Source of the DNA: Zarea fungicola
Taxonomy: Eukaryota > Ascomycota > Sordariomycetes > Hypocreales > Cordycipitaceae
Assembly (NCBI GenBank): GCA_900169235.1
Contig: FWCC01000101.1
Location: forward strand, 1-50,026
DNA: 50,026 bases
Direction of reading: 5' to 3'
Positions 10,460 to 22,388 of the stretch are shown here, piece by piece. The position numbers and the translations under genes are program-made. The notes under the pieces were generated by a model. The model did not search any database and was not told the DNA's origin. It saw only the letters and a program-made list of their open reading frames with translations. Numbering within the stretch: the stretch's first letter is position 1; every line of letters begins with the position of its first letter.

Positions 10460-11641
10460 ATCAGTTTGATTTGATCTCGTCTTTCCGAATTCTGACCCCG
10501 CACAACCAGGTGTATCATATTTTCTTGCTCTTTTCGTCTTTTTACAGCGGCGCTTATAATTGGAAACACTGCGCTGAATTTGCGTATGCCTTGGAAGTGG
10601 GTTAGACAGCGACTGCCAGCCAGAGTTGAGGAGCGGGCAGCGTGAGCTTTGTTCATGATTTTAATGTTTAGCAAAATGATATCCTTCGAAACGTTGAAAA
10701 CTTAGGTTTATAGAAATTAAGTACGACTACAAAATACAAAATAATAAATATAAATTGCTGGATTTATGGTTCATTGTGGCAATGCCATGAAGCAATTCAC
10801 TGATTATCACAACATGTGGGTCTCGGTCCGTTTCACCAACGCCTCATCTGTCAAGATGTAAGTAACTGCCAAGAGGGAATATCGAGGACGCCGTCTTGCA
10901 GCATAGACTGAAACACTACCACATTGTGGACAAAGACATTGAAATTTAGTAAAGCAGTTGTTCTTATTTTCCACTTAAATATGGCGCAAACATCAACAGC
11001 ACGAGGCTCAATCTTCAAACTGTTTGTTGGCTTGCAGAAACTTGCAGTTGTGGCTGGACCTGCGTGAGTTGGACCTCCTTGAACTTGAGGCTGGACCGAC
11101 AGGGGCTGGTGCTCTCTCGGGACGGCAGTGGGTTGATCCGCTGCATATATGTACACCAATGCAAGCACGGCTGGGTGTCCCGGTAGATACAGGGAGTGCC
11201 AGTTGTCTGACAGCGAATTGCTGTGCTGTGTTGGCACTACAAGAGCCTGTAACAGGTGCTGCCTGTACGTACCTTAGGTAATAAAAGCTACAGTACTGGT
11301 AAAGGCTGAGACAAAGCTCTACAGTATTACCCCACGCCTGCCAAGCTACAGGTACATACGTGCCAGTAGGCTGTAGCCATGCGTCAGTCATGCATTGCAC
11401 TAGCTGTGCTCACTTATGCAAGTTCCAATGTTCGACATCTTTAATTGCGTCACGAAACATTCACGACGAGACAAAGTCTTTCCCACATACATCCCACTTT
11501 ATCAAACCACCATCGCCCATCCATACCCTCCCACGACGCAATTCCTTTTCTCCACTCTCGACCATTCATCGGAAAACAAAACTCTCCAGCTCATACGATA
11601 ACCTCATACACGCAAACAGCTTGACAGCTGCCCACGTCATC
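10460..11641. other. Intergenic, promoter side of the LMBD1-like gene
   Basis: No coding sequence is supported. A reading frame continues upstream of the LMBD1-like start to 11360 but looks non-coding, and the last 120 bp before the ATG are C/A-rich and typical of a fungal leader. An AT-rich stretch at 10720-10760 probably belongs to the 3' end of the Gly/Ser protein gene. Confidence 0.5.
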
Positions 11642-13447
11642 ATGCTGGCAGACGCGGGTCTTATCCAGACCAGCCTGATCTGGGTGACATACGCCGCCGC
11701 CGTCGCATTCTGCCTCGTTGCGGCCATCATCACCACATTCACCTGGCAAACGCCGCGCGAGCGCTCCGCCGTCGTCAGCATCGTCGCCATCATCAGCCTC
11801 ACCTCGCTGCTCGCCACCGTCCTGCTCCTCCCTGTCGATATTGCTCTCGTTTCCGCCACGGGCTCCGCCAGCCTTGGCCTCAAGAAGCACTGGGCCACGC
11901 CCGAGCGCATCGCCGATATCCTCCTCTCCCTCAAGGTCCTCTACTACACCCTCTACAGCTTCGATGCCTTGCTGTGCCTGCTCCTCATCCCGTTTGCCTA
12001 CTTCTGGTATGAAGAGTACGACGAGATTGAGTTTGAGGAGGAAGGGCGCACGTGGCGATCGCGCCTCTGGGCTGCCGCCAAGTATACGCTCTTCTTCCTG
12101 GCGCTGGTGATTGCCCTCTTCTTGATTGGCTTCTTCGTGCCCGCCGCTGGCGGTACCGGCAGCGACTCCTCCAGGAACTGGACCGTTGAGTACTACCGAG
12201 GCCTCGTCGCACAGAGCAATGGCGAAAAGGCCCTCACATTTGCGCTCGGCCTACTCGTCACGCTCGGTACGCTGCTCTACATTGTCTACACAAGTGCTGG
12301 TCTCGCCCTCATGCCCATCTCCTTTATCAAGTCCGCGCCGGCCATCTCGGCGCCCCAGCTCTCCGCCACGACTGCCTCGCAGCTTGAGCAGAACCGCGAG
12401 CGACAACGCCAGCTCGAGATGCGCTACTCGGGGCGCAACGATAGCAGCATGACACGCAAGGACCGTCGGGAGCTCGACGCCCTCGTTCGCGAGGAGCAAA
12501 CGCTCGTCCGTCGCGAGCGCCTGGCCGCCGAGGCGCAGGGCGAAGGCCACAGCCGGCTCTACCACGCCTGGCTCCAAGTCTGCGCATTCTTCCGCCCAGT
12601 CAAGATGATTGGTGGCATCCTGCTGCTCGTCCTCTCCATTCTCATCGCCGCCTCCATGCTCATCACCGGCATCGACAAGGCGACCAATTCCGTCTGCAAG
12701 CAACACTGCGGCTACGTCCTGGGCCATATTAGCGTCTTCCAGCCCATGAATTGGATCTTCGTCGCCACTGCCCGCGTCTTCCCCGTCGACTACGTCCTCA
12801 TGGGGCTTCTCGTGCTGCACCTCTTCAGCAGCTCCATCTCGGGCATCGCCACAGTCGGCATCCGCTTCCTCTGGATCCGCATCTTCCAGATCCGCCGCGG
12901 CCGCACCGCCCCGCAGGCCCTCCTCATCGCCACCGTCATGCTCGGCCTCATCACGCTCGCCATCAACTACGCCGTCGCAATGTTCGTGGCGCCTCAGTAC
13001 GCCATTTTCGGCACGCAGACGTTTTGCAGCCTCGAGCCATCGCACCCAGGGGCGCGGCCCGACTGCCGCGCAAACCCGGACAAGGTCCTCCCGTGCTCGG
13101 CATCGCCGAAGTACAAGTTTGCCGCCGCCGTGTGCACGCCGTCCGTCATGTCGACGTTTTTGAACCGCATTACCATGACGTGGCCGTTTTTCGGCATCGT
13201 GGCGTTTTGGGGCCAGTTTGTGTTTTTGGCCATTTTCCTCGTCGTCTTGGTCACGGCCATGTTCCGCACGCCGCGTGTGAATCTGGCAGAGTTGGACGAG
13301 GATGCCGAGGAAGACGAAGAGGAGAGCCTGCTCGCCGCGACAGGCAGGCGCTTCGCTGCGAGCTGGGACGATGCTCGTAATAATAACGGCAGCAACAACA
13401 GCAGCAGCAGCAACAACAACAGAAACTACGGTACATCTAGTGCTTGA
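11642..13447 (+). CDS. LMBR1 domain membrane protein, probable lysosomal/vacuolar cobalamin transporter-like (LMBD1)
   Basis: Intronless, 601 residues, rich in long hydrophobic helices (about nine). It begins near [20 protein letters not shown] and includes [20 protein letters not shown] and [21 protein letters not shown] charged cytosolic loop (about 235-310) carries [20 protein letters not shown], followed by further helices and a Cys-rich luminal loop. The acidic, Asn/Ser-rich tail ends [14 protein letters not shown]. Length, topology and the [12 protein letters not shown] motif match fungal LMBR1-family proteins annotated as putative lysosomal cobalamin transporters. Since most fungi do not use cobalamin, the true substrate or role is uncertain. 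I chose the ATG at 11642 because the first helix follows immediately, whereas the upstream extension to 11360 reads as leader sequence. It is convergent with the MADS-box gene. Confidence 0.88.
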   Translation: MLADAGLIQTSLIWVTYAAAVAFCLVAAIITTFTWQTPRERSAVVSIVAIISLTSLLATVLLLPVDIALVSATGSASLGLKKHWATPERIADILLSLKVLYYTLYSFDALLCLLLIPFAYFWYEEYDEIEFEEEGRTWRSRLWAAAKYTLFFLALVIALFLIGFFVPAAGGTGSDSSRNWTVEYYRGLVAQSNGEKALTFALGLLVTLGTLLYIVYTSAGLALMPISFIKSAPAISAPQLSATTASQLEQNRERQRQLEMRYSGRNDSSMTRKDRRELDALVREEQTLVRRERLAAEAQGEGHSRLYHAWLQVCAFFRPVKMIGGILLLVLSILIAASMLITGIDKATNSVCKQHCGYVLGHISVFQPMNWIFVATARVFPVDYVLMGLLVLHLFSSSISGIATVGIRFLWIRIFQIRRGRTAPQALLIATVMLGLITLAINYAVAMFVAPQYAIFGTQTFCSLEPSHPGARPDCRANPDKVLPCSASPKYKFAAAVCTPSVMSTFLNRITMTWPFFGIVAFWGQFVFLAIFLVVLVTAMFRTPRVNLAELDEDAEEDEEESLLAATGRRFAASWDDARNNNGSNNSSSSNNNRNYGTSSA

Positions 13448-14304
13448 AAAGGCGAATGCTTTAAAAGTCAGCAGGATAAAATCTTTCAAGTCAACGCTTA
13501 CAGAAGCAGGACAGATGACTTTTGGCTTCTTTTATGTACCATTACCAAAATGACAGCAAATTTTGCATTGTTCAAGGATGGAAAAGGGTCGAGGATTATA
13601 GTCAACTTAAGAAGGGAAATGGTAATTGGGCACACGAGGATTTGACCGGGCTTTTTTTTTTTAACAAAAAAGGCTTTTTGTACTTGAAGGTGTTTGGGAG
13701 TTGGTTTGGCCGTGTTTTTCTTGCTATTTTCTGTTTCATTGGAGGGTTCAACATGCATATAGGCGTTTTTTTATTATTAATTGAATTGGGAAGTAGCAGC
13801 TTGAATTTGAACTTTTTGAAAAACAACTTGTAATTTTACTTGAACTGTCCTTACGTATCATGCGCCGCGATTCCTTTTGTCCCTTTCCCTTCTATCCAAC
13901 GAATTGAGATTGGAAAAACATGAAATGTCAAGAAATGTCAACCTAAAACAAGACATACAGACTTTACAAAAACACATTGTCAACGCAAACAGTAAAATGA
14001 AACAATATACTTCCAACACTAAGAAACACGATAAAGGTCTACTAACATACAAGAGTCCGCATAGAAACATTGGATAAGTATAAGAAACAGTTTCCACACA
14101 AGAACCCAGTCAGCAGCATATACATAAGCGTCGGCAAAGTGACTCGAATGGGTATCATGTAAAGGTGCCATACATGGCCAATAAAGGGGACAATAACCAG
14201 CCCGGTTTCCAAAATAAAAAGGTCGAAAAAGGCCAAAAATCTCTTAATCCATGACATTATAAATGTGGAAATTCACAGGTGAATCTTGATGTTCGAATCG
14301 GCCA
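13448..14304. other. Convergent 3' intergenic region
   Basis: This separates the 3' ends of the LMBD1-like gene (+) and the MADS-box gene (-). It is AT-rich with several poly-A/poly-T runs, fitting two 3' UTRs and polyadenylation regions. No gene is seen. Confidence 0.55.
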
Positions 14305-16309
14305 TTATTCGACCTTGACTCGTTTAGGCTCTGATTGGGTGGGGGGTCCTTGGCTGCTCGGGCTTGACGTCGCGGAGCTTACACTCTTTCGTTTCACTGC
14401 CTCTCGAGACGTGTCAGACACGCCAGCCGTGGCAGTTGAAGCTGCAGTGGTCACCGCCGAGGTCGCCGCCGAAGTCGCCGCTGTGGTGTTTGGGTCATCA
14501 CGAAGGAAGCTGGGAAGAGAACCAACAACAGGTGTTCCAAAGTTTAGAGGACTCGTCATGTTGTTACCATCACTTGTTCTCGGGTTCCACTCTGGATAAA
14601 ATGGATTTGGAGTGCTCGGCAAATGTTCGTGGACATATCTTGATGGCAATGCCGACATGGGGGTTTCATTGACGTTGGTGTTTATGCCTTGCTGAGGTAC
14701 AGGTTTTGCGTAGGGATTGGGTGGGCCAGTGGCGCCAGCAGACAAGAGAGCGGAGGCGGACGGGGAAGGCGGTGGCAGCACAACAGAGCCATGCCGCCTT
14801 TGTGAATTTGTTGGTGTATCTGATGGGTTTCGTGGCGAGCCGGACTCTCCGGTTGCAGCACTACCGCAGTGATCGGAGCCTTCATCAGGAATCTGAACCG
14901 TGAGCTTTGGTCCTCGCGGCCTGCCAGACGACGACCCTGCAGTGGCACTATTAGTTCGAGAAGGCGGCGCAAAGGTCACTTCAGGTAGGGAAATGTTTCG
15001 AGATTTGTCTGTGGAGCTATGCGAGCGAGATGGTGGGGGTGAGTTCCGTACACCGACAGCACCGTCAACAGACTGGGAGCGACTGGCTGGCTCTTCCTTG
15101 ATTGTAGATTCTGAGTCGTCGAAAAACTGTTGGTGTTGTCCTAAAATGGAGGAGCGGGTGTCTTCGACCGGCGTAAAGATGCTGTGTGATCTCCGTTGGG
15201 GGAGCTTCTTAATGGCGGCATCGGTATTGAGTAGAGGAGGCTTGCGGGGGTCGACTTCGTGGAAGGCTTCCCTGGCCGGGGGAGGCTGAGGATCCATATG
15301 TCGACGGTCGGGAGGCGGGGCAGATATCTGGACAGAGGGATGGCCCTGTTGGTGGTGTATATCTGGCGGAGGCATATGCATGGACTGAGATGACGGTTGA
15401 GGTACGTATGCAGCTTGAGGCTGCTGCGGATGCTGCTGGGGCGGGCGACGGTCATCACTATAAGGCTGAGGCGGCGGTTGCGTTTGGTGCGGTTGCGAAG
15501 GATAGTACTGGGCACCGTGAGGGTGCATCATGGGCTGAGAAGCTGCGGGAGGGCCGTTATAAATCGGTGGCGCGGGCATGTAAGTGATGCCAGGATGAGA
15601 TCCAGGCGGCGGTGGGGGAACCATGCCGCCGCCGAGACGCCTGCCATCGTTTCTCGAGTCTGGGCGTCCCATGGGCGGCTGTGGAGAGTGGCCACGTGGA
15701 GGAAGATGGTGGCCGTGATGCCCTTGGTGTACCGGGTGTTGTTGGTGTCCCTGGTAGGGCGCGCCATTGGGGATCGGAGGTGAGGCGGTGGGAGTGTGGT
15801 GGCGTATTTGAGGAAAGTGGCCATGTTGGGGGTGATATTGAGGCGGCATCATCTGAGCTTCTTCGTGGCCTCTGGGAGGGCTAGGCCCGTCGCCCTCGTC
15901 GTCGTCGTCATCGTCGTTTCCGCCGTCAAAGTCGTTGGGACCCTTGTGCTCGTTGGGCCCGCCATGCTAGAATCATGTTAGAGAGACTGCGACGTCGATA
16001 ATGCTGAAGTATACCGCATGAAAGATGAACTGACATATTGGTAGCGGGTAATGAGATCGTGCATGTCGGCAGACGAATATTCGTAGAGCTTTTTGTTGTT
16101 GCCGAAAATGAAGACGGCTACATCGACTGAGCATAGCACAGATAACTCGTGAGCCTTCTTAAACAGGCCGCCTTTACGTTTCAGAAATGTGCTGGGAACG
16201 CATTCCGGTTAGCGGACGAGGCGAGGCGAGGGCACTGGTAGCCAAAGACTTACACTGAACGGTTGCGGTCATCTTTGATGGCCTTGATTTCGATTTTTCT
16301 ACGCCCCAT
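14305..16309 (-). CDS. rlmA: MADS-box transcription factor, RlmA/Rlm1 (MEF2-like) type
   Basis: Exons are complement(16254..16309), complement(16035..16191) and complement(14305..15966). Introns of 62 and 68 nt have GTAAGT and GTCAGT donors and CAG/TAG acceptors. The product is 624 residues. Residues 1-70 form the MADS domain: [18 protein letters not shown] joins [17 protein letters not shown], then [20 protein letters not shown], and after the second splice an acidic [10 protein letters not shown] run. The rest is low-complexity Pro/Gln/His/Ser-rich sequence with a small basic C-terminus. The K-I-E-I basic helix is MEF2-type, as in yeast Rlm1 and Aspergillus RlmA. These act under the cell-wall-integrity MAP kinase (Slt2/MpkA) to induce wall-repair genes; that role is carried over from the family. 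Splicing within the MADS domain supports the model. Confidence 0.92.
16218..16231. repeat. GAGGC pentanucleotide repeat inside MADS-box intron 1
   Basis: Fourteen bases gaggcgaggcgagg occupy part of the 62-nt first intron. They are the exact reverse complement of part of the CCTCG array at 17151-17171 upstream of the gene. Confidence 0.7.
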
Positions 16310-17150
16310 GGTGACGTGTGTCTATGTGCAGGAATAAAAAAGAGTGGACAAGTGGTACAGACCCGAAACGGAGCAGGGCCACAGTGCAGGTTTATGTGCG
16401 TGGCTGTTGAAAGAGCCGTCACAAGCGGGAATAGACAGGCGGAGCGTCTGTGGAGGGTGCAGGCGAGGTCAGACCACACAGAGCAAGTCGTGGTACTGAG
16501 GGTTACTCGGCCAGGTCTCGATGGTGAGTTTGAGCGGTGGGGAGCAGCTCAAGAGGGAAATGGTGGTCTTGGGAGGTTGACGACGACTTTTTTGTTGCCC
16601 AGGTGTTGGATGGAGTGGATCTAGGGCAGGCGACACTGGCGTCGAGTTATCACGCCGCGATGATGTTTGCGACGCGGCGCAGGCAGCAACGTTGCAGGAT
16701 AAAGCAAGATAGGATGCGACAGAGCGCAGCAGCGGTAGCAGATGCAGACGGCGTCACGGCGATGAGGTGATAACGGTATTTGCAGAAGAGTTGCGTTGCT
16801 GTCGAGGTTGCGGTGGGATGTGGCGACGAGGGGAGCTGCGACGGGCTCGGCGCAAACAAGCAAGGCGATGAGCAGCGGACAACGGGCAAAGAAGAAGAAA
16901 TAGCAATGAGCAGTTGACCAAAAAAAAAGCTGAGGAGGCTATTCTGCCAACCGAATAGGAAGCTTGGCCCGGTAGGCTGGTCGCGCAGGATGATGGGGCG
17001 GGATCTGGCGTTGGAGGGTTCTAATAATAGACCTTGATCGTGCTCAGTTCATGGAGGTTAAGAAGAAAAAAAGAAGTAGGGATGGGGGTGGGCAGGTAAG
17101 GCGAGCGGAAGTGGGAGGGGTGGTTTAGTTCAGTGAATGAATGGAAGGAG

Positions 17151-17171
17151 CCTCGCCTCGCCTCGCCTCGC
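17151..17171. repeat. CCTCG pentanucleotide array
   Basis: Four CCTCG units plus one C lie about 840 bp upstream of the MADS-box start codon. On the transcribed (minus) strand this reads GAGGC repeats, complementary to the repeat in intron 1. Confidence 0.8.
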
Positions 17172-20100
17172 AGGGGAAGGTGCAATGCAGGGGACCCTTG
17201 GGGGGAAACACTTGTGGCGCAACAGCGTTTTAGAGCGGATCCTCTAGAAGAAAAAGGTCTGCGGTTGCTCCGACGAGTAAAGAAAAAAATACCCAAACGA
17301 GTTGTAATATTTTTTTTGGAGTACGCTTACGGTGATGCGGGTCTTTGGTTTGGTGGTTGCTTCATTCACTAGGACCGACTGTTTAGGAAAAACAGTGAAA
17401 GTGAAGCACGTGTGCAGCATGACAAGGAACAAACCGAGAAGAGTTGCAGAGAAAGAAAAAGAGTCGCGCAAGTGTTATTTCTTCTTCTCACTTTTCATCT
17501 ATTGTCTCAGTCTGTATGTAGCTACGGAGAGTACTGGCATTGTGCATTTGGCCATGTATTGTATATATACTGCAACACTCCAGCCAGTGAGTGACAGGGC
17601 CGGCCACCGGCGGAACAATGCAATGGCGTGGTGAATCGCCGAGCCTCGTCCACTGTTTTGTCTCCCTTTCATTGGGCAGAGCTTCCCACCTTGGTTACCC
17701 GGTAATCAGCGTGCCCCATATCAGCCGTCAATTTGAGTCGCTGCAAGTTATTCGAAAAACGGTTGTGAGAAAGGACACCACTGGAGCCCCCTTTCCGGTT
17801 TGCTGCAGCACACGGTACCCCAAGGGTGGGCTGTGCAGTGGATTACATGGACCACAGGGAGCATATCCCCGCTAACCGGAGCCACCCAAACCCCTCTACC
17901 AAGCGCTGTGGCTCATCACTGACAGGGCCTTGCGTCTGACGACTTGCCTCTTCAAGCATGGAGCACTCTACAGCAGGACCAAGATGGATAACGAATGGAA
18001 ATGACGAGAAATGACGAAAACTATTATAATTCGTGACGGAACGATGAAAGAAGAAGAAGACAAAATTAATCTGTGTTGGCTACAAAAAATCTTTGGAAAA
18101 CTCCAAAGTCCCTCCATCTACGACACATACCAGACTGGCTCGGCTTAATCTTCTTGCTTGTCTGTACTCCGTACTGCATCCAACGAGGAAAAAGTTACAC
18201 AATGAATGGTCCAAGACTGGCATGCCCTTCCTTTGTTGCGGCCGGCCATCTGAGACAATGCAGCCGAACAAAGCAATGCGCGGTATGAGCACACCCCTTT
18301 TATTAACTACCATCACTTAGTAGCAAACGTCACTGAGTTTTTGTTCCTCAATTTCTTCCAACTCATTTCCGCCTTCCTCTTTCGGCATATTAGTCTCCAT
18401 TCACATCGCCTAGTACTGTCGGACACGCCTATTAACTTCCGTGACTGTAATTGGCTGTTGCAATTCAAAAGTGGCGGACAAAACGGGCAAGCTATGAGGA
18501 CCAAAAGTCTCCCAACATGCACGCGCCGGCTCCAATCTTCACAATTGTACAATAATCCAAATATCATCGTCTACATAGAATGAGTTGTCGAAGCAGATTT
18601 GTGGTATTATTTGTCGACTTTTGAAACTCGCTCACATGGCATGAACAACTATTATGCTGACGTGACACGTTGGCCGTTGCAAACCAATTCAGCCACAATA
18701 CCAGGGTTCATGACTAGACAAAGGGCTTCGAACAATGGCGCTTCACTAGCGACCCCGTAGTAATCTTCTAGTTATTACATTGATTTAGCCCAATTATACA
18801 TAACCCACCTGCAACACTGACTGAGATTGATGTGCAGGTAGCACAGCAGTGAGTGAGTATCATAATGCAAGTCATGGTTTTAAAGTGCCAGTCGACGCTG
18901 ATCACATAGCCCTACATTTATTAGAGGACTCGCCCAAGCAGGAGAATCGTATGCTTATTATGCGCATAAAAAGCCAACTGCCTATCTGCCCGCCTTTGCC
19001 GCCCACTGGATAGACAAGCTATGATGCCGCGCTCTACGGAATATGTAGGCACGTCAACAACTCTGTAGTTGGATAAAACATTCCTCCGAACCAAATGGCT
19101 GGGTCTACTGAGTATGTACTACCCTCTCTCTTGTCAATTTTGATATGCTGTTCTTGTCCAAGACATCCCCTTTCCCCCCTCACCCTGCCTATGCATGTCT
19201 CAATGAATCCACACTGCTGTGCAAATAACTGCACCCAAGTCACAATGACATGTTTGTTTCCTCAATTTGGCGCGCGCGTTGTTTGCCGTGTCTGACTGGC
19301 TCAACGAAATGAGGCACCACATGGGAAAAAAACAAAAAACAAAAGTGCAGAGGGAGAAGCGTAGCTATCACTTCCGTACAGATTCTTCTTCACTCACAAT
19401 ACTCCACGATGACCAGCATTTTGAACCTGTATTGTCCTTTTAAATAACTCCAGTAATATGTGTAACAGAGAGCTCTGGCACTTCAATCAGGTATTTTAAT
19501 AATTATCAACAAGCCCTTCACTTCCTACTTGTAAAAATCGCATTCCAGCACCGTCATTGTTAGCCCGCAGCACCGCCGCGAGACAAAGATCGGGCTGCGG
19601 CGGGGCAACGAACCGTAAACATGATTTATTAGGACTTTATCAAGATTTGCGAAAAGAACAAAGCAACGCACAGATTTTCTCGTAAAAATGAGGCGGTTCA
19701 AGGATAGCGATAGCGCACTGCGACTTCTGTAATTAGGTACCTACGCGTAGCCTCTGATTGTTCCGTGGTAGAATCCAAGAGGGGTGCCCTGGTGGGAGTC
19801 TCTCCAGCGTCTCGCTTGCATGCAGGCGTGCATCCATGCACCGATGCATATGCAGCAGGGCCCTCGAGCGTCTAAAGCGGACAGAGCATATCTTTACCAA
19901 AAAGTCAATTCTAACAATAGCAACAACAACGTTGTCTACCCCACAAGCGGTCCGTCCATCGTGCGTCTTGGACATTTGTGCCAATTGCCTCAAACTACTG
20001 GTAGCGTGAAGAACGCCACTGCCACCGGATTGCTTGCGACGTAGCGGCACAGCCAACCTTGCCTAGGTTCGGGGCGAAATACACCTATCCAGCCAACACA

Positions 20101-21462
20101 TGTAACAGGGTCTCTTTGTTATTAGCAGGCACGAACGGTCGTGACCGCGGGTATAACCATATTAATCGACGCAGATACCAGATAACGGAGAGTACAGCAA
20201 TCACGGCACATGTGAGGCAAGCATGCTGCACGGTTCATCATAAATCAATCACCTTGATTGGTGAAAAGTAGATCGCCTTCCAGGTTGGTCAATGTTCATA
20301 AATGACGTTCGAACCGTCCAATCTCCCTTCTCCATGTCCATCCATGTTTGGAAGGGTCTTGTGATGATGAAACCGATTTCATTCTCATGCGGGAGACGTA
20401 CGGTGAGGAAGGTAAATCGAGAACTAATATGTTTTTTTTTTCTTTTCTTTTTTTCTTTTTTTTCAAAACAAGAAACTGACAGCATACAAACGCATAAATG
20501 AGAATAACCGCCCTTTACGCCATCGGACGCCTCCTTGGACCGGATTATGATGTGAAAATCCATTGCCGGAAGCTCCTTTGGTCCAGTCCGTCTTATCTAT
20601 CTTTACTGTTATTCCCTTTATTTTATCTCTCGGGTTATTGAACAGGAACACGGAGCTGCTTTGCCCTGGTTCCTTGTCAATCCCACTCATCATTCATGCA
20701 GGGTAAGGCCCACGCATGCAGATCCGGATCCAAAAATCAACCTAGTCATTTCTAACAATAGCAACAGCAAAACGTGTTTCCCCGCCCAAAAACGCGCATG
20801 ATGGTCCGCCTTGTGCGTCGCCGCTAATAAACTAGCTGCTCTGCGTGATTTGTACGCCACCTGCTGTCCATGTCCGCTCCGCGAAATACTTGTGTACCAG
20901 TACTACTACCTCTTTGGATGACTTAAGTTAGGAGGTACCCTATATGGTGTCGCGAGACGGTATTTAAATCACCTGGTAGAGAAGTAGCTTAGGAATGGAG
21001 CGTCTATCGGCACATTTTCTTCTTCTTCTTCTTTTCTTGACAATAAAATTGGCTCGAGAGACGACTGCTTGGGTGAGGAAAATGGTAAGCTATACAGTCT
21101 TGCCAGTGAAGGAAAAAATATGTAGCCCTGTCATCGTGGCTCTTATTGATAACGCCATGACCCTTGGACATCACAGATGAAAACAGCATGGTTGAATCAA
21201 ACACCCACCGGACCGTCCCCAAGAATCCCATGCATCAAATTCAATACAGAAGGGCTGGCTCGTCAACAAGGTACTGTTTTCCAGCCTCGTCAGTTGTTGC
21301 TTGGCCTCTACGCGATGGCCGTGGCGCGAGCGCGGCATGATGCGCGGGGCGGCGTTGTAACGTTTCTAAAAATACACACATTCCCCCGATCCTCCATCTT
21401 TTGTAACGAGCACCTACCTACTGCACCCCGTGTTGACCAAGCACACGGAGGACCTCTCTTTT

Positions 21463-21498
21463 CTTACCAACATCCTTACCAACATTCTTACTAACCAC
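21463..21498. repeat. 12-bp tandem repeat, unit cttaccaacatc
   Basis: Two near-perfect copies of cttaccaacatc/t are followed by a diverged third (cttactaaccac). It is a minor simple repeat in the gene-poor region. Confidence 0.6.
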
Positions 21499-21930
21499 CG
21501 TCCGCAAATGCGCCACTTTCCTGACAGGCACCTACTCATCAGCCAAGTAGTTAACGCGGCTTCAAATCACTTTATCCATCGCGGCATTAATTCCGTCTAC
21601 TGGATTCACGAAAACCATTAAAGCACCCGTAGCACGTAATACCTGACTGGTCGGATTTTAATTATTTTCTTTACTCTGCCTACCATGGTCAAGACAAGCA
21701 ATAGTACTAGCGACGGTGCCAACCGCAGCAACAGTGTTCAAGTGCTATCCAGTATGAATAGATATTAGGGCGAGGGCGCTTTGTGGTGCCACTTTGAGTC
21801 GGGCTTGGTTCTTGGGTAATCTTTAAACCCGTCAAGCATGTATACATAATTCCAGCCTCTCATCCCGGCAATTCCATCACAGAGATCCACTACACACACA
21901 GCCTACTTCTCATCGTCGCCTGCAGCGCAC

Positions 21931-22254
21931 AATGACAAATACCCCGTCGGTCAGCATCCAGACGTCCAGTAAACCCTGCTTATACCCCGCCAACACGCCT
22001 ACCCAAACCTGTTGCAGCCTTTCTACAATTCTACAGACGTCCTCGGTACTGTCAGCTGTTTAATTCACCCCCGTACTCCGTACACCTCTCTGCAACGATA
22101 TAGTTCCCATTCTGAGCGTGTTTTATCGATGCAATTCCATTTTGCGCCTCGTCATTACATCGATAAGCAAGGGTGCAAAAAGGAAACACATATTCCAGAC
22201 CTTGATGTAGCTCCATCTTTCCCTATGAACGCCCTTGCGCCAAAAGTTGATTAG
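21931..22254 (+). CDS. Possible small two-exon gene, unrecognised
   Basis: An ATG at 21931 follows a TATA-like word (tatacataa near 21841) and a C/A-rich leader (cactacacacacagcc) that looks like a fungal transcription start region. Unspliced, the frame ends after 43 codons. If a GTAAAC...CTACAG intron (about 21971-22032) is removed, it continues to the stop at 22254, roughly 87 residues in all. I recognise no family, the composition is not strongly coding, and the GTAAAC donor is weak. It would be convergent with TAF1, whose stop is at 22389. It could equally be a non-coding transcript or chance. Confidence 0.22.
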
Positions 22255-22388
22255 AAAATGCAAACGCCAGAAAAAAATTCTTGCCCAATGCTGCTCATGT
22301 AGACGCCGATATAATCCCTTGTATGCTCTGCACTGTACCATATGTGCACCCCATCCCTGATCCGTTATTCCATCATCCTCCGCCGTTC

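Larger units (their letters stand above)
16310..22388. other. 6-kb gene-poor region upstream of the MADS-box gene
   Basis: No gene with family motifs is seen on either strand. The first kilobase (16310-17300) is probably the promoter and leader of the MADS-box gene. It is followed by many short open frames without splice logic. Features seen are a CCTCG array (17151-17171), a 12-bp tandem repeat (21463-21498), a poly-T-rich tract (20431-20463), a diverged repeat pair near 19910 and 20752, and a weak two-exon candidate at 21931-22254. It could be a large promoter, decayed repeats or non-coding RNA. Confidence 0.45.

Noticed and set aside
11360..11641. 94-residue N-terminal extension of the LMBD1-like protein
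   Set aside because: The extension lacks family similarity and reads as leader; the family start fits the ATG at 11642.
12251..13489. Long minus-strand frame (412 codons) opposite the LMBD1-like gene
   Set aside because: It arises from strong codon bias in the sense gene; the acidic, His-rich translation has no domain or membrane logic.
20300..20320. tRNA-like gacgttcgaaccgtcc string
   Set aside because: It contains a B-box-like core, but there is no A-box, acceptor stem or anticodon arm at proper distance.
20292..20563. Small frames around the poly-T/poly-Lys tract
   Set aside because: The Lys- and Phe-rich peptides merely reflect the homopolymer tract; no coding evidence.
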